From: Psychrobacter sp.
Lineage (GTDB): Bacteria; Pseudomonadota; Gammaproteobacteria; Pseudomonadales; Moraxellaceae
Assembly (NCBI GenBank): GCA_029256865.1
Contig: JARIEH010000275.1
Location: 1 to 5,657, forward strand
Length of the DNA: 5,657 nucleotides
Direction of reading: 5' to 3'
The translations under genes and the position numbers were made by a program. Below are positions 1-4,552 of the stretch, one piece after another (the stretch's first letter is position 1; the number at the start of each line of letters is the position of its first letter). Below the pieces are notes generated by a model that was not told the origin of the DNA, did not search any database, and worked only from the letters and a program-made list of their open reading frames with translations.

Positions 1-176
1 AGCATATTGTGGAATATGCTCCGCAGTATTTGCATGCTGGCGGACTTTTAGCAATTGAGCATGGCTTTGATCAAGGCTTAGCTGTGCGGCAGTTATTCGC
101 GGCGCATGGTTTTGAGTCGATAGTTACTATTCAAGATTATGGCGCTAATGATAGAGTGACTCTTGGGTGGCTTTAA
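1..176 (+). CDS. prmC: Release factor glutamine methyltransferase PrmC (HemK), C-terminal end only
   Basis: This is the last 57 codons of a gene that begins before the window; codons are in frame from base 3 and end at TAA 174-176. PrmC uses S-adenosylmethionine to methylate the glutamine of the GGQ motif in release factors RF1 and RF2, which is needed for efficient translation termination in the cytoplasm. The visible part matches the end of the Rossmann methyltransferase fold. It has a strand reading GGLLAIEHG, then a helix with GLAVRQLF, and the near-terminal block DYGANDRVTLGWL, which closely resembles E. coli PrmC (DYGDNERVTLGR). The catalytic NPPY motif lies upstream and cannot be checked. 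The next gene starts 21 bases after the stop, so the two are probably co-transcribed. Confidence 0.9.
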   Translation, partial: HIVEYAPQYLHAGGLLAIEHGFDQGLAVRQLFAAHGFESIVTIQDYGANDRVTLGWL

Positions 177-187
177 TTTATAAATCT

Positions 188-193
188 GGTGAT
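188..193 (+). promoter_or_regulatory. Shine-Dalgarno sequence that fixes the moeB start
   Basis: GGTGAT at 188-193 pairs fully with the 3' end of 16S rRNA (ATCACC). It sits 4 bases before the ATG at 198. The possible GTG start at 189 overlaps this site and has no ribosome binding site of its own, so the ATG at 198 is preferred. Confidence 0.6.
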
Positions 194-197
194 AAAT

Positions 198-1013
198 ATG
201 ACACAGTTAATAGACGTCGATGCCATCGTTGATCATCAAGCACTAACAGACGCTGAGCTATTACGCTATGCTCGCCAAGTGTTGCTTGAAGGCTGGGATA
301 TTGACGCTCAGCTACGACTCAAATCATCGCATGTTGTCATGATAGGGGCGGGCGGCCTTGGCTGTCCTGCCTCTGAGACCTTGGTGCGTGCAGGACTTGG
401 ACAGGTTCATCTGATTGATGATGATGAGATTGAGGCGAGTAACCTACAGCGGCAGACACTGTTTTTACCTGAAGATATTGGAAAGTCCAAGGCGATAACA
501 GCAGCGCAGATGTTAGAGAAAATCAACCCATTAATCACAGCGCGCGGTACGGTTGCACGGCTGAGTGTGGACAACGCTTATGAGTTGCTTGATATGGCGA
601 CAGGTAAACCCAATCTTTTATTAGATTGTACCGATAACTTTGCTACTCGTGACATCATTAATCGCATTAGTGTGCGTTTCCAGATTCCGCTTTTGACAGC
701 GTCAGCGATCGGAATGCAGGGGCAGCTGGCCTTGTTTGAGCCGCAGTTGCATGCTGGCTGCTACCACTGTGTATTCGGTGATCCTAGTGCTAATAATGGG
801 CCTGAGTCTGATGAGCGCACTTGTGCCAACTCAGGGGTGCTGGCCAGTACGACTGGCATTATGGGTAATTTGCAAGCCAATGCCGCGCTACAATATTTGG
901 GACTCACCAAAAATCCACTGACAGGCAAGCTGCTTTTGTGGGATGGTAGTCGAATGCAGCAGCGGCTGATGGGTTATCGGCAAGATAAGAATTGCCCTGT
1001 CTGCGCCGTTTGA
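198..1013 (+). CDS. moeB: E1-like adenylyltransferase of the HesA/MoeB/ThiF family
   Basis: Proteins of this family use ATP to adenylate the C-terminal Gly-Gly of a small ubiquitin-like sulfur carrier: MoaD in molybdopterin synthesis, ThiS in thiamine synthesis. The 271-residue product has the whole set of motifs. These are an N-terminal RYARQ with Arg26 (the arginine given to the partner subunit in MoeB), the nucleotide loop GAGGLG at 50-55, SNLQRQ with Arg85, Lys98, and DCTDN at 143-147 with Asp146. Two CxxC pairs (C188/C191 and C266/C269) bind structural zinc in the family. Cys209 in the TCANSGV block aligns with ThiF Cys184. Length is slightly above E. coli MoeB (249) and there is no C-terminal rhodanese domain. 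The sequence is closest in feel to MoeB, but ThiF-type activity with ThiS cannot be excluded because no moaD or thiS lies nearby. It probably shares a transcript with prmC. A GTG at 189 would add three residues. Confidence 0.88.
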   Translation: MTQLIDVDAIVDHQALTDAELLRYARQVLLEGWDIDAQLRLKSSHVVMIGAGGLGCPASETLVRAGLGQVHLIDDDEIEASNLQRQTLFLPEDIGKSKAITAAQMLEKINPLITARGTVARLSVDNAYELLDMATGKPNLLLDCTDNFATRDIINRISVRFQIPLLTASAIGMQGQLALFEPQLHAGCYHCVFGDPSANNGPESDERTCANSGVLASTTGIMGNLQANAALQYLGLTKNPLTGKLLLWDGSRMQQRLMGYRQDKNCPVCAV

Positions 1014-1062
1014 CTGCTTTTTTGTTTATCTCTATTCTTTTTACTAATGATAGTTGTCCCTT

Positions 1063-2409
1063 ATGAAAATTCATCGTCCTCATTTATTAAAGCATACCTT
1101 TAATGTGGTGAACCGTGTGCGCCAAACCGCCAGTGTTGCAGGTTTGTCAGCGCTAAGAGTCGCAAAAGGTGAAAAGCCTGACGCCAGATTGTTAAAAGAA
1201 ACTTTTGAGCAGTTGGGCACCACTTATATCAAAATCGGGCAGTTTGTCGCCAGTACGCCGTCTTTATTTCCACGTGAATATGTAGAAGCTTTTCAAGGTT
1301 GTTTGGATCAAACAACGCCCCTATCTTATGATTATATAGAACAGGTACTGAAGGCTGAGCTGGCGGTTGATGGGCAAACGCTAGACGACAAGTTTGCTTA
1401 CATTGAACAGAAGCCTTTGGCGTCCGCCTCTATTGCTCAAGTACATGCTGCGCGTTTGCATAATGGCGATGAAGTGGTATTAAAAGTACAAAAGCCTGAA
1501 GTCGAAACCATCATGCAGACTGATTTGGGTGTGTTGCATGGGGTTACCAAACTGATAGAGTTGCTGATGCCTTCGATGAAGTTTGCCAGCATTGCACCGA
1601 TCATCGATGAAATTCGTTTGCGTATGCTGGCTGAAACGGACTTTATCGCTGAGGCGCAAAACATACGCGATTTTCAGCAGTTCTTACTGGTATCGGGCAA
1701 TACCCGAGTGGTTGCACCGCAAGTGTATGATGGGCTGACCACTAAACGCGTACTGACCATGAGTCGGTTGCATGGCGTCTCTATGGTCGACGAGTCAGCG
1801 ATGCGCCAGTATTGTGCTGATCCTGCACAAGTAATGGCAGACACATTGAATACTTGGTTTGCCAGTTTAATCATGTGTAACAGTTTCCACGCTGATTTGC
1901 ATGCTGGTAATTTAATGCTATTGACCGATGGTCGCATTGGATTTTTAGACTTTGGTATCGTAGGTAAACTAAAGGCTGAGAGCTGGCGTGCGTGCATGGG
2001 CATGATGCAGGCCTTGCAAGATAATAATTATCGAGCAATGGCAAAAAACATGATAGATATGGAAATGACGCACGAACGCCATCAGGTAGATGAGAGCGCA
2101 CTAGCAATCGATTTACAGCGTATGATGAAGTCTATCATGGCAGAAGATATGACGTTCACCAGTGGTGTGCCTTTCAATACAAAAGAGCAAGCAGACGAGC
2201 TTAATAAGATGATGTTAGAGATCGTTGATGTGGGCAAGCGACATGGTATCCATTTCCCACGCGATTTTGCTTTGTTGACCAAGCAGTTGTTATATTTTGA
2301 TCGTTTTATGCGCACTTTAGCCCCTGATATGGATATGTTTAGTGATCAGCGTGTACAGATATTAGGGCAGCCAGACATTGTGCCACCTCCCGCTCTTAAC
2401 GTATCGTAG
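1063..2409 (+). CDS. ABC1/AarF/UbiB-family atypical protein kinase-like protein
   Basis: This 448-residue protein carries all the hallmarks of the ABC1/ADCK/UbiB family of atypical kinase-like ATPases, whose best-known members support ubiquinone synthesis. In order these are KIGQ at 57-60 in the KxGQ helix that covers the active site, the Ala-rich nucleotide loop PLASASIAQVH at 118-128 (in place of a Gly-rich loop), and the ATP-site lysine K141 in VVLKVQKP. Then follow the ExD-type motif around E191/D193 in AETDFIAEAQN, the catalytic-loop HADLHAGN at 276-283, and the metal-binding DFG at 296-298. E. coli UbiB is about 100 residues longer and ends in two membrane helices. This protein ends in a polar tail rich in Asp, Pro and Met with no hydrophobic span, so it is probably soluble or peripheral. 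A canonical ubiB may exist elsewhere in the genome; the substrate here is unknown. The first ATG is used; a TTG at 1054 would add three residues. Neither start has a clear ribosome binding site. Confidence 0.85.
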   Translation: MKIHRPHLLKHTFNVVNRVRQTASVAGLSALRVAKGEKPDARLLKETFEQLGTTYIKIGQFVASTPSLFPREYVEAFQGCLDQTTPLSYDYIEQVLKAELAVDGQTLDDKFAYIEQKPLASASIAQVHAARLHNGDEVVLKVQKPEVETIMQTDLGVLHGVTKLIELLMPSMKFASIAPIIDEIRLRMLAETDFIAEAQNIRDFQQFLLVSGNTRVVAPQVYDGLTTKRVLTMSRLHGVSMVDESAMRQYCADPAQVMADTLNTWFASLIMCNSFHADLHAGNLMLLTDGRIGFLDFGIVGKLKAESWRACMGMMQALQDNNYRAMAKNMIDMEMTHERHQVDESALAIDLQRMMKSIMAEDMTFTSGVPFNTKEQADELNKMMLEIVDVGKRHGIHFPRDFALLTKQLLYFDRFMRTLAPDMDMFSDQRVQILGQPDIVPPPALNVS

Positions 2410-2451
2410 CGCTTAATAATGCATGGCGGCTTTTAAGTATTGCTTGTAGAA

Positions 2452-2481
2452 TTTTTAACACAAAGGTTTTTAACACAAAGG
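2452..2481 (+). repeat. Perfect 15-base tandem duplication upstream of the MFS gene
   Basis: The 15-mer TTTTTAACACAAAGG occurs twice head to tail, at 2452-2466 and 2467-2481, with no mismatch. It lies in the 105-base gap between the kinase gene and the transporter gene, ending 33 bases before the transporter ATG. It could be a replication slippage product or a duplicated regulator site; nothing else in the window matches it. Confidence 0.85.
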
Positions 2482-2488
2482 ATTGTGT
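2473..2488 (+). promoter_or_regulatory. Short inverted repeat, possible operator or leader hairpin
   Basis: ACACAA (2473-2478) and TTGTGT (2483-2488) are perfect reverse complements around AGGA. The left arm falls inside the second unit of the 15-base tandem duplication. The stem is AT-biased and is not followed by a T run, so it does not look like a terminator. An operator for a transporter regulator or a mild leader hairpin are both possible. There is no good promoter match near it, apart from a TAGAAT at 2447-2452 without a -35 box. Confidence 0.35.
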
Positions 2489-2514
2489 GCTGATGGCCAC
2501 AAATTGGCTCTGTC

Positions 2515-3792
2515 ATGATGACTGCTCCCAAAAGCCGAATGTTCCCTATTATTACTAATGAATCAGCCATTGCTTGGATAGGGCTCTACTGTCTGGCAGT
2601 GGTGATGGGCTATGGGCGCTTTTTATTTACCGCCACTTTACCCGATATTATGACGCAACTCTCATTATCGACAGCCATCGCGGGTTGGATGGCGTCGATT
2701 AATTATATTGGTTATTTTATTGGCGCACTGATTGCTATGTTTGTGCCGCAGCGCTTGACGTGGCAAATGCTCATGTTTTGGACGACTGCCAGTGTGATTA
2801 CTACCCTGCTGCTCGTCGTACCAGAGATGTCATTAAATCTATGGTATGTCATTCGTCTGCTATCAGGTATCGCTAGCGGCGTCGCGATGATTTTGAGCTC
2901 GTCACTGGTGATTCAGAGCTTTAGTAATGAGCGCCGCTCTGTGCTTTCAGCGTTGCATTATGCGGGGATTGGAGTAGGTATTAGTCTTTCTGCAGTATTG
3001 ACTTGGTGGTTATTAGTACTTGGCTATCATTTTGATAAGATTTGGCTGGTTGCGGGCGTCAGTAGTTTACCGTTACTGTGGTTATTGTATGGTTTACGGC
3101 CGATAACTCTAGAGACAGTTGCATCTGGTAAAGCCGCTCTAAATAGGTCAAAGCACAACTCTGCACAGATATCAATACAGCAAGTTTATAGCAATTTTAA
3201 ACGCGCGCTTTATGACGCAATCGTTGGTCATGCCAAAGCCATTTTACTCTTGTCAGCAAGTTATGTGCTAGCAGGCTTTGGTTATATTACCTCAGCCACA
3301 TTTTTGCCAGTGATGGCTGCACAAAGGTTGACGACACAGAGTTATGCAGGACTGCTCATTTGGTTACTTGTTGGTATTTTTGCGATGCTATCCAACCCTT
3401 TTTGGGGCGCACTTGCCAAACGCATAGGCGAGATAAAAACCTTGATGGGTTTGACCTTATTACAGGCAATTGGTATGTTTTTGCCTTTGTGGTTTGAGGG
3501 AGCGCTTGGCTTATATGCAAATGCCATTATCTTGGGATTAACCTTTGTCGGTATGGTTTCCATGACTCTCACTATCATCAAAAACATCAATCCCGCTTAC
3601 TCAAACTTATTGATGGGGCTTGCGACACTGGCTTACGCGCTTGGGCAGTTTATTGGACCACTAGTGACGGTAGCACTAGCAGGACAGGACGATAATTTTA
3701 ATGCAGGGCTTTTGGTCGCTGCTATCGGGCTAATGATTGGGCTTGGTCTGATAATATGGTTTCGTCAGCAACCAAACCATCAGCTTCGATAG
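2515..3792 (+). CDS. MFS transporter, YbfB/YjiJ family
   Basis: This 425-residue inner-membrane protein resembles the YbfB/YjiJ family of the major facilitator superfamily (MFS_4 type). The family's substrates are mostly unknown. Twelve hydrophobic helices can be placed at about 18-41, 55-77, 84-102, 109-135, 143-170, 175-194, 241-266, 277-300, 307-325, 329-353, 364-388 and 396-416. A polar loop at 195-240, rich in Lys, Arg and Ser, separates the two six-helix halves, as expected for MFS. The first helix carries the family-typical MGYGRFLFTATLPDI block and the second ASINYIGYFIGAL. It is a little longer than the usual 390-400 residues, mostly because of the N-terminus and central loop. Two adjacent ATGs (2515, 2518) are possible starts; neither has a clear Shine-Dalgarno sequence, and an in-frame TGA at 2491 limits upstream extension. 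The stop faces the lrp-type gene across 67 bases. The substrate cannot be told from sequence. Confidence 0.85.
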   Translation: MMTAPKSRMFPIITNESAIAWIGLYCLAVVMGYGRFLFTATLPDIMTQLSLSTAIAGWMASINYIGYFIGALIAMFVPQRLTWQMLMFWTTASVITTLLLVVPEMSLNLWYVIRLLSGIASGVAMILSSSLVIQSFSNERRSVLSALHYAGIGVGISLSAVLTWWLLVLGYHFDKIWLVAGVSSLPLLWLLYGLRPITLETVASGKAALNRSKHNSAQISIQQVYSNFKRALYDAIVGHAKAILLLSASYVLAGFGYITSATFLPVMAAQRLTTQSYAGLLIWLLVGIFAMLSNPFWGALAKRIGEIKTLMGLTLLQAIGMFLPLWFEGALGLYANAIILGLTFVGMVSMTLTIIKNINPAYSNLLMGLATLAYALGQFIGPLVTVALAGQDDNFNAGLLVAAIGLMIGLGLIIWFRQQPNHQLR

Positions 3793-3824
3793 GCATGGTT
3801 GCGAAGTTTATAATAGGGAGGTTC

Positions 3825-3863
3825 ATGGCAGCGAGAAACAGTAAGGAAGTTTTACTCTTTTAA
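3825..3863 (+). CDS. Possible 12-codon ORF with a strong ribosome binding site (unproven)
   Basis: ATG at 3825 opens a 12-codon frame (MAARNSKEVLLF) ending at TAA 3861-3863, which overlaps the end of the convergent regulator gene by four bases. AGGGAGG at 3815-3821 is a better Shine-Dalgarno match than that of most neighbouring genes, though it lies only 3 bases from the ATG, closer than ideal. Translation could follow readthrough from the MFS gene. A frame this short can easily occur by chance, so the call is tentative. Confidence 0.18.
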   Translation: MAARNSKEVLLF

Positions 3864-4348
3864 ACAATACTACGGCTAAACACTTCTCGCAGCTCAAAGC
3901 TGGTATGTACTTGCGCCACACCCTCAATGCGATTGAGCCTATGCAATAAAAACTCTTCATAGTGTGCCATATCTCTTACTCGCACCTTAATCAGATAGTC
4001 TTCTGAGCGACCTGTCACGATGCTACAGCTAATGACTTCATCGAAGCTTTGCACCTTACGCTCAAACTGCTCAAAACGCTCAGCAGTATGCCGATCCATA
4101 CTGATCGCGATGAACACTGCCAAAGGGTAGCCAAGTTTTTCTGCATCTGTTTGCGTATGATAACCCGTGATAATACCCGCATCTTCCAACCGCTTAATAC
4201 GGCGGGCGCAGGGAGTGGCTGACAGATTAACGTGTTCAGCCAACTCGGTGATACTCATGCGTGCATCCGTTCGTAATAGAGATAAAAGACGCCTATCGAT
4301 ATCATCTATTGCATAAGCAGTTTGGCTGGTTGGATCTTTGTTCGTCAT
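3860..4348 (-). CDS. Lrp/AsnC-family transcriptional regulator
   Basis: The 162-residue protein has the full layout and usual length of a leucine-responsive/AsnC-type regulator (E. coli Lrp is 164). An N-terminal winged helix-turn-helix at about 14-63 begins with DDIDRRLLSLLRTDAR. It contains ITELAEHVNLSATPCARRIKRLEDAGII, whose second part is the DNA-recognition helix. A hinge follows (TGYHTQTDAEKLGY), then the RAM (ACT-like) ligand and oligomerization domain from about 75 to 155, with the characteristic GRSEDYLIKV turn at 113-122. Such proteins form dimers to octamers and wrap DNA; their effectors are usually amino acids. The effector and regulon are not known here. It is divergent from leuA and has a large inverted repeat over its own promoter, which fits autoregulation and possible control of leuA. 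The ATG at 4348 is the only start that keeps the whole DNA-binding domain; no clear Shine-Dalgarno sequence precedes it. Confidence 0.92.
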   Translation of the reverse strand: MTNKDPTSQTAYAIDDIDRRLLSLLRTDARMSITELAEHVNLSATPCARRIKRLEDAGIITGYHTQTDAEKLGYPLAVFIAISMDRHTAERFEQFERKVQSFDEVISCSIVTGRSEDYLIKVRVRDMAHYEEFLLHRLNRIEGVAQVHTSFELREVFSRSIV

Positions 4349-4361
4349 ATAATATATTGAT

Positions 4362-4413
4362 TTTTAGTGATTTATACCTATTATATATACAAATATAGCT
4401 TTAATCACTAAAA
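4362..4413. promoter_or_regulatory. Widely spaced perfect inverted repeat, probable Lrp-type operator
   Basis: TTTTAGTGATT (4362-4372) and AATCACTAAAA (4403-4413) are exact reverse complements over 11 bp, separated by 30 bases, with centres 41 bases apart (close to four DNA turns). The arms flank a TATAAT on the reverse strand that is the likely -10 of the regulator gene. Two sites on the same helix face fit Lrp/AsnC proteins, which bind several dimers in phase and often repress their own gene. That this regulator binds here is an inference. Confidence 0.5.
4380..4408 (-). promoter_or_regulatory. Candidate promoter of the Lrp-type gene
   Basis: A perfect TATAAT lies on the reverse strand at 4385-4380. 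The hexamer 17 bases upstream (4408-4403, GTGATT) is a poor -35 match and lies inside the right arm of the inverted repeat. Transcription would start near 4373, giving a leader of about 25 bases that begins next to the left arm. Activity is inferred from the -10 box only. Confidence 0.4.
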
Positions 4414-4442
4414 TCGGTCATTAATTTGATTAATAAAGCTGC

Positions 4443-4475
4443 TTTTTAGCGTACAAATTTTGCTATTATTATAAT
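4443..4475 (+). promoter_or_regulatory. Candidate leuA promoter
   Basis: A perfect TATAAT stands at 4470-4475 in a run of A and T. No good TTGACA is found at 17 bases; TTTAGC at 4445-4450 with a 19-base spacer is the nearest approach. The start would fall near 4482, giving a leader of about 70 bases. A weak -35 fits a promoter that depends on an activator, but this is inference. Confidence 0.45.
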
Positions 4476-4483
4476 ATAAATTA

Positions 4484-4499
4484 TCATCTCATAAGATGA
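4484..4499 (+). promoter_or_regulatory. Small hairpin at the start of the leuA leader
   Basis: TCATCT (4484-4489) and AGATGA (4494-4499) pair perfectly around a CATA loop. If transcription starts near 4482, the stem would sit at the very 5' end of the leuA mRNA, where it could slow decay; as DNA it could also be a binding site. There is no T run after it, so it is not a terminator. Confidence 0.35.
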
Positions 4500-4539
4500 C
4501 GTACATTTCATAAATATAACCTGGCTTATCACATCATCG

Positions 4540-4546
4540 AAAAGGA
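4540..4546 (+). promoter_or_regulatory. leuA ribosome binding site
   Basis: AAAAGGA lies 6 bases before the ATG at 4553. It is the clearest well-spaced Shine-Dalgarno site in the window and confirms the leuA start. Confidence 0.75.
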
Positions 4547-4552
4547 ATGATT

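Larger units (their letters stand above)
4349..4552. promoter_or_regulatory. AT-rich divergent promoter region between the Lrp-type gene and leuA
   Basis: This 204-base non-coding stretch is markedly AT-rich compared with the flanking genes. It carries outward promoters for both genes, an 11-bp spaced inverted repeat (4362-4413), an ATTAAT-TTG-ATTAAT element (4420-4434), a short hairpin (4484-4499) and the leuA ribosome binding site. I found no leucine-rich leader peptide, T-box or attenuator in front of leuA. Confidence 0.7.

Noticed and set aside
736..921. 61-codon forward frame inside moeB
   Set aside because: It lies entirely in another frame of a well-supported gene and shows no recognisable motif.
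1014..1062. Possible promoter (TTGTTT and TAATGA) or terminator (T run at 1018-1023) between moeB and the kinase gene
   Set aside because: The -10 match is poor and the start would be almost at the ATG; the T run has no GC-rich hairpin before it.
1437..2315. Several reverse-strand open frames of 75-109 codons inside the kinase gene
   Set aside because: They overlap a gene with all the family motifs, have no family-like sequence or ribosome binding site, and look like shadows of the coding strand.
3342..3590. 82-codon reverse-strand frame inside the MFS gene
   Set aside because: It is antisense to conserved membrane helices and has a composition typical of a shadow frame.
3840..3860. Stem AGTAA/TTACT followed by CTTTT as a terminator between the convergent genes
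   Set aside because: The stem is only 5 bp and AT-rich with a 7-base loop, too weak to call an intrinsic terminator on either strand.
4496..4513. Five-codon frame (MTYIS) in the leuA leader as a possible leader peptide
   Set aside because: It contains no leucine codon, has no good ribosome binding site, and no attenuator hairpin with a T run follows it.
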